From: Bifidobacterium moukalabense DSM 27321
GTDB taxonomy: Bacteria > Actinomycetota > Actinomycetes > Actinomycetales > Bifidobacteriaceae
Assembly (NCBI RefSeq): GCF_000522505.1
Contig: NZ_AZMV01000001.1
Span: 124,001-188,000 of the forward strand
DNA length: 64,000 nt
Direction: 5' to 3'
The notes under the pieces were generated by a model. The model was not told where the DNA came from. It searched no databases and saw only the letters and a list, made by a program, of their open reading frames with translations. The translations under genes were made by a program, and so were the position numbers. Of the stretch, positions 7,917-19,036 are shown in pieces (position 1 is the first letter of the stretch; every line of letters begins with the position of its first letter).

Positions 7917-9104
7917 TCAGGCCATGTCGATCAGGCAGGGGATGTCCGATTCCAGCATGGTCAACGATCCATGCACGCTGGGCAGATGCGTCGCCTTCTC
8001 GGCCTGCGTCCGCGAATCGACGATGGTCACGGATTGCGCGGCCGATACGATGACGTCGCCCAGCATCGGTTCCACATACGGTTCGACGGGCCCGTACACG
8101 CCTTGCGCGATCGCTTCGGCGCGCGTGCGCACCTGCGCCCGCTCCCCCAGAAAATCACGCCAGCGCATGGCGATATCTTCGGGGTTTTCGTCACGTTCGG
8201 CATAGAGCATCACGCAACGCGGCTCGCCGCCGATATTCGCCACCCCCTGTGAAAGCCGGGGCTCCTCGGCTATGTCGATGCGCTGTTCGGGATTGGCGGT
8301 GATCATGCCATGATCCGCCACGATGACGATCAGCGTGCCTTTGGGAAGGCTGCGCCTGAGCAGGCCAAGCTGACCGTCCACCCGCTCGAAGGTGCCGATC
8401 CACTTGTCAGAGTCCCAACCGTAGTTATGGCCGACTTTGTCGGTATCGCGCAGGTAGACGTAAGTCAATCCCGGTTTTTGCGCGGCTTTCGCGGCGGCCG
8501 CGATCCTTCTGCGCGGATCCGTGTTGGAGATGTAGTCGGTGCCGCGCAACGCGGATTGCGTCAGCGCGGAGAATGCGAATTTCGGCAGCCCGGAACTGGT
8601 GACGCGCACACCCCGTTCGGCGAGACGCTCGAATACCGTAGGCTGACGTTGCAGATCAAGCGGAGCCATCGCGTTGCTGAACGATATCAGCTGGCAGATC
8701 TCGCCATTGTTCGGATTAAGCTGCGTATACCCGGTCATGCCGGTCAATCCGGGGCAGGTGCCGGTACCGAACGAGGCCATGGCGGCCACCGTGGTGCTCG
8801 GCATGCAGGTGGCGATCGGACGCTGGTTGGAGGAATCGTTCATCAACGAACGGAGGTACGGCGCATGGCCGAGCCTCATGTTGAGATTCCAGTAGCCAAG
8901 GCCATCGACCAGCACGATGACCACCGACCGGGCCTCGGGAAGCCCCAACGCGGCTTGCAGGGCAAGCGGATCCCGGTGGATCGCGGTGGGTACCGGACTG
9001 CCGAGGGCTGCGGAAATCGCCGGAAGCACCGCCGAAAGATGCAACGCTCCCCCACGTTCGCGCAGCTCCGGCCCTCCATCGCCGTATTGCGCGGGCGAGG
9101 TCAT
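7917..9104 (-). CDS. alkaline phosphatase superfamily protein (nucleotide pyrophosphatase/phosphodiesterase-like)
   Basis: This protein of about 395 residues has the metal-dependent phosphatase/phosphodiesterase fold. VIVLVDGLGYWN supplies the first metal-binding Asp, and PSTTVAAMASFGTG supplies the Thr nucleophile. DTDKVGHNYGWDS and VIVADHGM supply the remaining metal ligands. No signal peptide is seen, so it probably acts in the cytoplasm. The natural substrate cannot be told from sequence. Three starts are possible (9182, 9143, 9104); 9104 is preferred because AGGAG lies nine bases upstream. It is divergent from the topoisomerase gene. Confidence 0.85.
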   Translation of the reverse strand: MTSPAQYGDGGPELRERGGALHLSAVLPAISAALGSPVPTAIHRDPLALQAALGLPEARSVVIVLVDGLGYWNLNMRLGHAPYLRSLMNDSSNQRPIATCMPSTTVAAMASFGTGTCPGLTGMTGYTQLNPNNGEICQLISFSNAMAPLDLQRQPTVFERLAERGVRVTSSGLPKFAFSALTQSALRGTDYISNTDPRRRIAAAAKAAQKPGLTYVYLRDTDKVGHNYGWDSDKWIGTFERVDGQLGLLRRSLPKGTLIVIVADHGMITANPEQRIDIAEEPRLSQGVANIGGEPRCVMLYAERDENPEDIAMRWRDFLGERAQVRTRAEAIAQGVYGPVEPYVEPMLGDVIVSAAQSVTIVDSRTQAEKATHLPSVHGSLTMLESDIPCLIDMA

Positions 9105-9328
9105 GACAAGCAGCTCCTGCATATGCGGCACTTCAACACTCATGCCTCCATTCAAGCACCGCGTCGCGTCAGAAGCCGGCATATCGGATGGCCGCGGCGT
9201 TCACCGAACGCGAAACCACCATGGCCTTGATGGGACCGCATGTATTGCAATGCATGGAATTCGGCGCTACCGGCTGGTAACATGGGCAGGTTGATTACCG
9301 TCCGACGACTGTGAGGGAGAATCACTGC

Positions 9329-12022
9329 ATGGTATCGCACCGCAAACCGGCAAAACCCGCCTTTGACCCACGTACGGTCAAGGAGCACATCGTCGAGACG
9401 CCGTTGAACGAGGAAATGAGCAAGTCGTTCCTCGAGTATGCGTATTCGGTGATTTACGCCCGCGCGCTGCCCGACGCCAGGGATGGCCTCAAGCCCGTGC
9501 AACGCCGCATCATCTACCAGATGGGTCAGATGAACCTCTCCCCCGACCGGCCGTATATGAAATCGGCTCGTGTGGTCGGCGAGGTGATGGGCAAGCTTCA
9601 TCCGCATGGCGATTCCGCGATCTACGAGGCCATGGTGCGCCTTGCGCAGCCGTTCGCGATGCGTCTGCCGTTGGTGGACGGCCATGGCAATTTCGGCTCT
9701 CTTGATGACGGCCCGGCCGCATCCCGATACACCGAGGCACGCATGGCGCAGGCCGCACTCGGCATGAATGCGGACATTGCCGAGGATACCGTCGATTTCA
9801 CCCCCAACTATGACAACAAGCTTCAGGAACCAACCGTTCTGCCGTCGGCCATTCCGAATCTGCTGGTCAACGGCGGCTCCGGCATCGCCGTCGGCATGGC
9901 CACGAACATGGCCACGCATAATCTTGGCGAGGTCGTGGCGGCGGCCAAGCATCTGATGGGGCATCCTGACGCCACGCTGGAGGACCTGATGCGGTACGTG
10001 CCGGGTCCGGATTGGCCGAGTGGTGGCGTGATCGTAGGTCGTAACGGCATCCGCGAAGCGTACGAGAGCGGACGCGGCGCGCTGACCACACGTTCGGTGA
10101 CGCATATCGAAAACGTGACGGCCCGCAAAAAGGCCATCGTCGTGACGGAACTGCCGTTCATGGTGGGACCGGAACGTGTGCTGGAGCGTATTTCCGAGGG
10201 CGTGAAGAATCGTAAGCTGGAGGGCATCTCCGGTGCGATCGACCTGACGGATCGGCATAACGGCACGCGCCTGGTCATCGAGATCAAAACCGGTTTCGAC
10301 CCGAACGCCGTGCTGGCGCAGCTGTTCAAGCACACGCCCCTGCAAGACAACTTCACCATCAACAATGTGGCTCTGGTCAACGGCCGCCCGCACACCATGG
10401 GATTGAAGGAAATGCTCGAGGTGTGGGTGGACCATCGCCGCGTGGTGATTCGCCGCCGCAGCGAATTCCGCCGGAAGAAGGCGCTGGAACGCCTGCATCT
10501 GGTCGAAGGCCTGTTGCTGGCCATGGTCGATATCGACGAGGTCATTCAGGTGATTCGCTCCTCCGATGATGCCGAGGCCGCGAAGACCAGACTGATCGCC
10601 GTGTTCGATCTGGATGAGATCCAGGCGCAGTACATTCTCGACTTGCGTCTGCGCCGTCTGACGAGGATGAGCCGTATCGAACTTGAGGCCGAACGTGACG
10701 ATCTGAAGCGGCGTATCGAGGAACTGGAGCGTATTCTCGCCTCCCGTGAGGCGTTGGATGGCGTGGTGATCGATGAGATGGATGAGGCAGTCGCCAAGTA
10801 TGGCACGCCTCGCCGCACCGTGCTGTTGGATGAGGATGCCGATGGCGCACTGGTGCCGGTGACCGCGCATGGCGATGACGGCGTTTCCGCCACGGCGCTG
10901 GCCGCCGCCCGTGCCGCCGCGACCGTATCTTCGGCGGCTGCCGATGTGGCGGCCGCCGCAAAGGCCGCGAAAAAGGCCGGTGAGGATAATGCGACCGCAG
11001 CCGCCCTGCAGATTGACGATGAGCCCTGTACGGTGATGCTGAGCGCCACCGGTCTGATCGCCCGCACCCATGAGGATGCCATGGAACGCTGGGAGAATCG
11101 TTCTGGCTCGGATGCGCGGGTCAAGGATGATCAGATCATTTCGATCTTCCGTACGACCACGCGTTCCTCATACGGTCTGATCACATCCGCGGGTCGTTTG
11201 GTGTTGGCGCATGTGGTTGAATTGCCAACCGTTACCTCGGATGGTCCGTTGGGCGTTTCCGGCGGCGTGAAGGCCGAGGAACTGCTGGGCATGACGGAAA
11301 ATACCGATCCGATTCGTGGCGAACGCGTGATTGCCGCCATCGCGATGCCTTCCGTGGATGATGCCGGCAAGGATGGCGATGCCGCCGAACCGACCCCGTT
11401 GGCGTTGGGTACGCGCAATGGCGTGGTCAAGCGTTGGAACCGCGAGTCTCCGACCACTATGGATTCCTGGAGCGTCATCGATCTGAAGGATGACGATGAG
11501 GTGCTGGCCGCGGCCGAGGCGAAGGATGAGGACCGTCTGGTATTCGTGTCCACGGATTCCTCGCTGCTGACATTCGAGGCGAAGAACGTGCGCCCGCAAG
11601 GCCGTACCGCCGGTGGCATGGCGGGCATTCGTCTGGCCGCCGGCTGCTCGGTCGCCGCATTCGCCGTGGTTCCGGCCGAAAAGGTCGCCTGGACGTATGA
11701 CGAGGGCGAGAACGGTCTGTTCTCCGCTTCCGGCGCCGTGGTACTGACCGTCGCCGGTGATTCCGAAGCGTTGCCGGGCACGGAGAACGGCTCGGCGAAG
11801 GTCACGCCATTGGAGATGTACCCGACCAAGGGCCGCGGAACCGGTGGCGTACGTTCGCAGCGATTCCTGAAGGGCCAGAATACCCTGATCTTCGCTTTCG
11901 TGGGCGCATATCCGATTCATGCCTCCACGGAGAGCGGCTCCGGGGTGGAACTTCCCAAGCCCGACATGCGCCGGGACGGCTCCGGCACCGATCTGGCCGC
12001 CCCCATCGCCGTTGCGGGCTGA
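9329..12022 (+). CDS. parC: DNA topoisomerase IV subunit A
   Basis: This type IIA topoisomerase A subunit (897 residues) breaks and rejoins DNA with its partner ParE, encoded at 20411-22624. The winged-helix region has [19 protein letters not shown], which resembles ParC more than GyrA and carries Ser and Glu at the two main quinolone-contact positions. The catalytic Tyr lies in [11 protein letters not shown] coiled coil follows near residues 430-480, and the C-terminal beta-pinwheel near 560-880. An Ala-rich insertion sits near residues 525-555. GAGGGA ten bases before the ATG sets the start. The distinction from GyrA rests on this motif and on the matching ParE nearby. Confidence 0.88.
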   Translation: MVSHRKPAKPAFDPRTVKEHIVETPLNEEMSKSFLEYAYSVIYARALPDARDGLKPVQRRIIYQMGQMNLSPDRPYMKSARVVGEVMGKLHPHGDSAIYEAMVRLAQPFAMRLPLVDGHGNFGSLDDGPAASRYTEARMAQAALGMNADIAEDTVDFTPNYDNKLQEPTVLPSAIPNLLVNGGSGIAVGMATNMATHNLGEVVAAAKHLMGHPDATLEDLMRYVPGPDWPSGGVIVGRNGIREAYESGRGALTTRSVTHIENVTARKKAIVVTELPFMVGPERVLERISEGVKNRKLEGISGAIDLTDRHNGTRLVIEIKTGFDPNAVLAQLFKHTPLQDNFTINNVALVNGRPHTMGLKEMLEVWVDHRRVVIRRRSEFRRKKALERLHLVEGLLLAMVDIDEVIQVIRSSDDAEAAKTRLIAVFDLDEIQAQYILDLRLRRLTRMSRIELEAERDDLKRRIEELERILASREALDGVVIDEMDEAVAKYGTPRRTVLLDEDADGALVPVTAHGDDGVSATALAAARAAATVSSAAADVAAAAKAAKKAGEDNATAAALQIDDEPCTVMLSATGLIARTHEDAMERWENRSGSDARVKDDQIISIFRTTTRSSYGLITSAGRLVLAHVVELPTVTSDGPLGVSGGVKAEELLGMTENTDPIRGERVIAAIAMPSVDDAGKDGDAAEPTPLALGTRNGVVKRWNRESPTTMDSWSVIDLKDDDEVLAAAEAKDEDRLVFVSTDSSLLTFEAKNVRPQGRTAGGMAGIRLAAGCSVAAFAVVPAEKVAWTYDEGENGLFSASGAVVLTVAGDSEALPGTENGSAKVTPLEMYPTKGRGTGGVRSQRFLKGQNTLIFAFVGAYPIHASTESGSGVELPKPDMRRDGSGTDLAAPIAVAG

Positions 12023-12025
12023 TCG

Positions 12026-15000
12026 TCAACGATAGAGCTTCATGCCCTGCGGGCTTTCCGTAAAGCCCGCGGCATGGAGCAATCGCATGTATTCATTGCG
12101 CTGTTTCAACGACTCGCCGTTCATCTCGTTGAAGCTGATGCTGCCACTGTGCTGGCGTTGCAGTGCGTAGACAAGTTCCGCGCAAGCCGGCCGCAGCGTA
12201 TCCTCGGTATTGGCGAACGCCGTGATCCGATGACTTTTCGGTACGGCGAACAGTACGGGCCCACCCTGCTTGAACACGATGATCGACCCCGCCCTGCGCG
12301 CCGGTTTTGCGCCGCGACCGCCGCCAGCGGCCCCGACCGCCGCCGACTCCCGTTCGGGCCATGCGATCGCCGATCCCATCAGACTCGCGGGATCGGTCAC
12401 ATCGAGCGCCACGCAGGATTGGCTATGCCACCGGTCTTCGCTGCGCAACGCGTCCACGGTATCGCGGCCGGCGAATTGCGCCGCGCCGAATCCGTCGACA
12501 AACATGCCTCGTACCAGCGTACCGTGCTCTTCCATACGTTTCAGAACGGGGTACAGTCCGGAGAAGCCACCCGCGATCCGCTCCCTGTCAACCAGCGGGG
12601 CCGCGATAATGCCGTACCGGTCCAGCAACGACTCGATTCGTGCGATTCCACGTTCCTCCGCACCGCCGTTCGGTGCCGCCGTCCCGTTCCCCACCGGTCC
12701 CGAAACGCCGATTGCGGACCATAGTCCGCTCAGCGTCATCGGAACCGCGGTACGCACACGCACCCGCCTACGCGAGGCGGTTCTGGGCGCGCGTACGGTT
12801 CTTCCGGTCCCCTGCATCCGCGCACGTATGGGGCCAAATGAGCTGTTGGTCACCCTGCCCTGCCATACGAGCGACCAAAGCGCCTCCTCGAATTGGCTTT
12901 CGCCCCATGTGGGAAAGGTGATTTCACCCGTGAGGTCGTTCACCTGCACTTCGGCATGTCGCTCCCAGATCGACTTGGCGGCCGCCGACAACTGAGACGC
13001 ATGGAAGGCGCCGCCATCGCGCAGTGCGGCGACGATGGCCTGCGGCACGGTCAAGGTCTCATCGCCATCGACGGCGCCGACGTCGACGCCGGCCGTTTCG
13101 GAGGCCAGAGGCGAATCAGCCGGGTAAAAGGCGATGTTGCCGACCTCCTTGGCATCCGTGTCGCCGGTCTTGTCACCGACCCAGATCACGTCACCGGAGG
13201 CGATCAGTTCGTCGAGCATGGAGGGATGGTATCCACGCACCCGCGCCGGAAACACGGAGGATTCCCAGACTTGCGCGGCCAAGGACACGCCTTCAAGCTG
13301 TTCGATGACGCGCATCAGACCGTCGATGCCTTCGTAGCGTTCGCCGCCGACCGGGCCGACTCCTTGGCGGTCAAGTAGGAATGCCTGGTAGGTTTGCTGG
13401 CTGACCGGTTTGACGGCTTTGCGCGCCTTGGCGAGGGAACGGGAACGGATGCGGCGGAAGATGTCTTTGTGAAGCCATTGCTGCGGAGGTCTCCCCCGGT
13501 CGGGATCGGCCGGTGCCGGAACATCGACGAAATGGCCTTTGAGCAGGTCTCCCCTGGCATGAAGCTCATCGAGGGTTCTCACGGCCTGGACGGCATCGAT
13601 GTTCAGTTCGGCGATCATCCGGTCGGCGATGAATGGGCCATGCGTCTTGGCGTAGCGTGACACCCGGCCGGTAACATCTTCCGCGTCCAAATCGTTCCAG
13701 AAGGTCTTTTCGGCCAGCTCGTCCTCGATCTGCCCGACTACGTCGGCATCCAGCACGGTGGACATGTCGGTGTCGCCGAGGAGACGTTCCAGCACCTCCG
13801 GATCCATGGACAGCAATTGCGTGCTGCGCTCGGCCTGCGGTACGTCGTATTGGTACATGACCGCACCCACGAATCCGAAAAGCATGTTTTCCGCAAATGG
13901 CGACGGCGTTTCGGTGGTCACGTCGGCCAATGCGATCGTTCCGGAGTTCAATCCGGTCATGACATGACGTAGCGCAGGCAGATCATACACGTCCTGCAGA
14001 CATTCACGTGCGGTCTCCAGCAGTAACGGGAAGTTGCCGCGCGTACGGGCCGCGTTAAGCAACTGGGCGGCACGCAGTCGCTGCTGCCAGAGCGGCACGC
14101 GTTTGCCCGGGTCGGTACGCGGCAAAAACAGCGCACGCGCCGCACATTCGCGGAATCGCGCCGCGTACAGCACGCTTTCGCCGACCTGCGTTTCGATGAT
14201 GCGCTGCAGTTCGTCGATATCGAACAATATGAGCGCGTGGACCGGCAGGCCGCCGTCACCGTCCGGCAGATGGATGATGATGCCATCATCGGCCGCATAT
14301 ACCTGCCCGTCGAATCCATAATGCTGTCTGATGCGTGTGGTGATGGCCATGGCCCATGGTTCGTGCACGCGTCTTCCGTATGGTGAATGGATGATGACGC
14401 GCCAGTCGCCCTCCTCGTCCCGACAGCGCTCGATGACCAATTCGCGGTCATTCGGGATCGCGCCGGTGGCGGCACGTTGCTCTTCAAGCAGATCGGCCAG
14501 ATTCCCGATGGCGTTGTCGTCAAGTCCGTCATGGCGCAGCCTTGTGACGATTCGCGCGTCGAAGCGTGCTTCGGCACCGATGCAGCCATCCTTCGCATGT
14601 CCGGAATCCTCCGAAGTGCGCGCATGCAGTCCTTGGGCGACCTCACGGAGGAACCGGCCCTGGGCGAGTCCGAGACCATAGTCGCGCCCGTCGCCTTCGC
14701 CATGCCAGAACGGCAGTCGCGCGGTACGTCCGGGAGCGGGAACCACCACCACCCGATCACGTGTGATCTCCTCAATCCGCCATGTGGAGGTGCCGAGGGT
14801 GATTACGTCGCCCACGCGGGACTCATAGACCATCTCCTCGTCGAGCTCGCCCACCCTACGTGGGCCGGGCCCGGAAGCCGCTTCGGGAAGCACCACGGTG
14901 TACATGCCTCGGTCGGGGATGGTCCCGCCGCTGGTCACGGCCAGACGTTGCGCTCCGGGGCGTGCGGAGATGAGTCCGGATTCCTCGTTGCATTGCAGTG

Positions 15001-16691
15001 GCGGCCGGAACGCGGAAAAGTCCTCGCTGTTATAGGCACCGGTCATCATGGCCATCACCGCATCGAAGATCGACCGGTCCAGATCCGTGAATGGTGCCGC
15101 CCTGCGCACCCTTCCATACCACTCGTCGGGATCGAGATCGCCCATGGCCGCCGCCGCCACGGTCTGCTGGGCAAGAACATCCAATGGGTTGCCTGGGATC
15201 GCCAACGGTTCGATATCGCCGGTCTGCATGCATTCGATGCAGGCGGCCGTACCGATGATCTGCTCACGCGTGATCGGGTAGAACAGTGCATGCGAGACCC
15301 CGCCGACCCGATGGTCGGCGCGTCCCACCCGCTGCAATCCCGAAGAGACCGATAACGGCGGTGCTATCTGGATCACCAGATCCACCGATCCCATATCGAT
15401 GCCGAGCTCAAGGCTGGAAGTGGCCACCACGCATCGCAACCGGCCACGTTTGAGCCGCTCCTCAATCTGCTTGCGCCTGTCTTTCGACACGGATCCATGA
15501 TGTGCCATGGCGATTGCATCGCCGTCCGCATGCGACCCGACCAGCATGGTGGTCGGTCCGATTACGGAATCGTAGTGTCCGGCGGATCTCGGCGAGCCGG
15601 TGTCGTGTGGCTCGGCATGGGAGGCATCGGCATACATGTCGTTGAGACGCGCGGTGAGTCTTTCGGCCAGTCCTCGTGAGTTGACGAATACGAGCGTGGT
15701 GTGGTGCTTCAGCACCTCATCAAGCACGCTACGTTCTATGGCCGGCCATGCCGAACCACCCGTCGGGCCAGGCGAGGCATGGTCCCCGGACGTCGCGTTC
15801 CGAACGATGCCCCTGCGTTCGGCCAACGATTCCATGGCCGGAGTCACTCCGGAGATATGCGGGACGGGGGAATTCGAACGATCCGCACCACCAGCCCGAT
15901 ATTTGGCGTCGGAGGATCTGCGCTCATGCATGACATCGAGGGGTTCCACGACCCTCGCATCCATTGCGGGCCGCGTTCCGGGATCGACGATCCGCACCGC
16001 TTGCACGCCGCCGAGGAACCGCGCGGCCTCCTCGGGCGGATTCACCGTTGCGGATAGGCCGATGCGCTGTACCGGACGGCCGACGAGCCCGTCCAACCGT
16101 TCGAGGCTCAGCGCAAGGTGCGCGCCGCGCTTGGAACCTGCGACGGCATGCACTTCATCGATGATCACCGTCTCGACGGTCGAGAGGATGCGCCGGGCCT
16201 TGGAAGTGAGCATCAGGAACAGTGATTCCGGAGTGGTGACGAGAATATCCGGCGGATGGCTGACCATACGGCGTCGTTCCTTCGGTGTGGTGTCGCCACT
16301 GCGCATGGAGACCCGAATCTTCGGCGCGGGCAGTCCCAAGGCCTTGCACTGATCGGCTATGCCATGCAACGGCGTTTCGAGATTCTTCGCCACATCGACG
16401 CCCAAGGCTTTCAGCGGCGAGATGTATAGCACCCTGACGCCACGCGCAGCCTTTCCCGACCGGCCCCCGCCATCGTCGGCGGCGCATGCGGTCGTCTCCC
16501 CCCATCAGACTGTCGATCGCCGAGAGGAATGCGCATAGGGTTTTGCCGGAGCCGGTGGGAGCGATCACCAGCACGTTCCCGCCGGAGTGGATGGCCGGCC
16601 ACGCCTGCCTTTGAGCGTCGGTCGGGCATGCGAACGTACGCTCGAACCATGCCCTGGTGGGCTCCGAGAACAAGTTCAGACATTCGTACAT
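12026..16691 (-). pseudogene. lhr: Lhr-type ATP-dependent helicase, frameshifted near the N-terminus
   Basis: This large helicase-related protein would have about 1,554 residues. The N-terminus (from ATG 16691) carries the Q-motif region and Walker A (APTGSGKT near residue 47). The rest lies one base out of phase: LYISPLKALGVDV, then motif II DEVH (IIDEVHAV), motif III (GLSATV), the second RecA domain, winged-helix regions and the long Lhr C-terminus. The phase change falls at a run of six C (G on the coding strand) at 16498-16503. Removing one base restores a single open frame. It may be a true mutation, a switchable tract or a sequencing error. It lies in an operon downstream of the HTH gene, eight bases after its stop, and is convergent with parC. 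Confidence 0.85.
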
Positions 16692-16699
16692 ACGTTCGA

Positions 16700-16936
16700 T
16701 TATGGCATCGGTCGCAGACGTCGGCCCTCATCGTCGTCAACCCACTCGAGCACGTCGCCGGGCTGACAATCCAACGTCTCGCAGATGGCATCGAGCGTGG
16801 AAAACCGAATCGCCTTGGCGCGTCCGTTCTTCAACACCGAGACGTTGACCGGCGTGATGCCTATCGCTTCGGCCAGCTCGTTAACGCTCACCTTGCGTTT
16901 GGCGAGCATCACATCGAGATTCACACGGATCGCCAT
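16700..16936 (-). CDS. XRE-family HTH regulator
   Basis: This 78-residue protein is essentially one Cro/C1-type helix-turn-helix (about residues 12-66: ELAEAIGITPVNVSVLKNGR followed by FSTLDAICETLDCQPGDVL), so it is a small DNA-binding regulator of the YozG-like kind. The gene follows the DUF2975 gene by one base and precedes lhr. Small XRE regulators paired with DUF2975 membrane proteins are a common arrangement. The TATCGATA palindromes at 17503-17584 are the obvious candidate binding sites, which is inference. Confidence 0.88.
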   Translation of the reverse strand: MAIRVNLDVMLAKRKVSVNELAEAIGITPVNVSVLKNGRAKAIRFSTLDAICETLDCQPGDVLEWVDDDEGRRLRPMP

Positions 16937-16937
16937 A

Positions 16938-17472
16938 TCAGATCACCGCCGCCAACTCATCACGCTGTTCGATGGCCTGCATCAGCAGCGAGCGCATCAC
17001 CAGCATCAACAGCTCGAACGCGGCGATCAGCAGCAAGGCGACCAGGCATGCACCCAAGATGACGAACCGCACCGAATCCCGTTCAACGCCCAACGCTTCG
17101 ACCACAAGCATCGAAGGCGACATCCAGATCTGGGCCAGCATCAGCAGGATCACCAACACGGCCTCGGCCCCGGCGCACGCAAGAATGCCGTTCGTCCAGC
17201 GCACCGCCTCTCCGGAAAACACATCGCGCCGCCTGGCGAGAGTCAGCAATCGCCATAACGGGATCAGCGCGATCTCGAAACATGCGACCATCAGCACGCC
17301 GCCAATCACATACATCCAATGCGACGCATCGGCGTGGGGGGTAGGCGGTCGCGACGTCGTCCGCGACCACGAACAGACCCACCTGCAGGCCCAGGCAGCA
17401 TACGGCGAACATTACGATCAGCACACGCAGCGCGCCGATCACCCCATAATGGCATGTCAAACGGTCCGACAT
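16938..17472 (-). pseudogene. DUF2975 membrane protein, frameshifted
   Basis: This is a DUF2975-type protein with four predicted membrane segments. The first segment (ALRVLIVMFAVCCLGLQVGL) is read from ATG 17472, which has a good AAGGAG site. The remaining three (from WMYVIGGVLMVACFEIAL onward) lie one base out of phase. The change falls at six G (17336-17341). Deleting one base gives a continuous ATAYPHADASHWMYVIGG and a protein of about 177 residues. Its role is unknown, but DUF2975 proteins are usually co-transcribed with a small HTH regulator, as here. It may be a real mutation, slippage or a sequencing error. Confidence 0.8.
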
Positions 17473-17502
17473 GGCGGATCTCCTTATCCCAAGATTTCTG
17501 AA

Positions 17503-17584
17503 TATCGATAATAATCTATCGAGAGTCGATATGCAAATCCTGTGAAAGTAAGTCTATCGATATATTTCTATCGTTTTTTCGATA
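17503..17584. promoter_or_regulatory. cluster of TATCGATA palindromes in a divergent promoter
   Basis: The A/T-rich gap between two membrane-protein genes holds four related sites. TATCGATA occurs at 17503-17510 and 17555-17562. TATCGA-GAG-TCGATA lies at 17517-17531, and TATCG-T6-CGATA at 17569-17584. They are probably operators for the small XRE regulator encoded at 16700-16936 and would control both directions. Confidence 0.6.
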
Positions 17585-17629
17585 TGTTATGGTGACGATA
17601 TCCTACGCAACATCATCGAAAGGCCACTC

Positions 17630-19036
17630 ATGACGGAATCCCAATCCCAGACGCAACCGACGGCCGATTCCCGACCGGCGGCACCCGGCCCGCAGAATGG
17701 CAGGCCGGCGGTGGACCATGCGATCAGACGGCAGGAGATGGCGGGCCGTCCGATCGCCCAACGCACGATCATGACCATATGCGCGGCGTTGATGATCACA
17801 TTCGCCTTCGACAGGCTGGTCTGCAGCATCACCCCGGCGTGGCTGTCGGGCTACGCGATGCCGGCGTTCTGGATGATATGCACCGCCACGATCAGCGCGC
17901 TGCATTGGCGGACCGCCTGCAGACGCCCGCTTGCCTGGCTGGTCTCGGGAAGCGTCATCGCCCTCGGCATATGGGAGATGCTGTTCTCAACGACATGGGC
18001 ATACTCAGACAATCTGGAGTACGCAATGACCACGGCATTGGCCCAGCCCGCCCTGCTGATGCTGCATTGCCAATTGGCCAACGGCCGATATGACGTACGG
18101 CATCCGTTCCAAGTCGCATGGAACTGGTTCACCGGCTGGTTCATGCAACCGTTCATGAAGCTGAAATGTTTCTCCGAACCGTTTTCCATCATGTTCGCCC
18201 GGTTCGCCACAGCCTCGGGAAAGCGTTCGAAGGCCCGCGAAATCGGCGTGGCCCTGCTTGTTTCGATTCCCCTGCTGCTGGCGATCGTTCCGCTGCTGAC
18301 CGGTGCCGACCAGGTGTTCCGATACGAGCTGGTGAGCACCTTCGGACACATCATCGATCCGACGGAATTCATCCTTCACGCGGCGATCGTTCTTCTGCCA
18401 TGGCCGTTCCTGAGCTCACTGCTCATCGGACTTGACGGCAAGCCAGCGTCCACGCTTCCGGAGCGCCGCGTCGCATTGAGCACGACCACGACCATCGTGG
18501 TGCTGCTGACGACGCTGCTCGTATACGCGTTGTTCTGCGCGGTGCAGTTCCGTTTTCTGTTCGCGGGATTGTTCGCCGACGGCTCGATCGCATTGCCCGA
18601 CGGCCTGACCTACAGTGAATACGCGCGCGGCGGTTTCTTCCAACTACTGGCGGTTACGGCGATCAATCTGACCATATTCGGTGTCGCGCTTACGTTCACA
18701 CCGCGCACACGCCCGCTGTCGGCATCGCTGATCGCACTGCTGACGGCGACCGCCATCATGCTCGCTTCGGCGGCGCTTCGTCTGGGACTGTATATCGACG
18801 CATACGGGCTGACCTGGCTGCGCTATGTCTCGATGACGTTCATCGCGCTGCTGGCGATCGCGATCCTGTTGTGCCTGGCCCGCCTGAAGGCGAATCGTCT
18901 TCCGTTGGTCGCAACGCTCGTCGTGCTGTTCATCGTCTGGTACGTGGCGCTCGGCTTCAGCAATCCAGGCTGGGTATGCGAGACCTTCAACGCGTTCCAT
19001 GGCTTCGACGCGGCCTCATCGGTTCAGATCCCCTGA
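17630..19036 (+). CDS. DUF4173/DUF4153-like polytopic membrane protein
   Basis: This is a 468-residue integral membrane protein with about ten to eleven predicted membrane segments after a hydrophilic N-terminus of some 45 residues. The segment TYSEYARGGFFQLLAVTAIN and the later LTWLRYVSMTFIALLA resemble the conserved parts of DUF4153/DUF4173 proteins, whose function is unknown. AAAGG lies upstream of the ATG. It is divergent from the DUF2975-HTH-lhr operon with the palindrome cluster between, so the two membrane proteins may answer to the same regulator. Its 3' end overlaps the convergent MFS gene by 13 bases. Confidence 0.7.
   Translation: MTESQSQTQPTADSRPAAPGPQNGRPAVDHAIRRQEMAGRPIAQRTIMTICAALMITFAFDRLVCSITPAWLSGYAMPAFWMICTATISALHWRTACRRPLAWLVSGSVIALGIWEMLFSTTWAYSDNLEYAMTTALAQPALLMLHCQLANGRYDVRHPFQVAWNWFTGWFMQPFMKLKCFSEPFSIMFARFATASGKRSKAREIGVALLVSIPLLLAIVPLLTGADQVFRYELVSTFGHIIDPTEFILHAAIVLLPWPFLSSLLIGLDGKPASTLPERRVALSTTTTIVVLLTTLLVYALFCAVQFRFLFAGLFADGSIALPDGLTYSEYARGGFFQLLAVTAINLTIFGVALTFTPRTRPLSASLIALLTATAIMLASAALRLGLYIDAYGLTWLRYVSMTFIALLAIAILLCLARLKANRLPLVATLVVLFIVWYVALGFSNPGWVCETFNAFHGFDAASSVQIP

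Noticed and set aside
9152..11071. long open frame of 639 codons on the minus strand
   Set aside because: It is antisense to parC and rich in Arg, Gln and His, with no recognisable domain.
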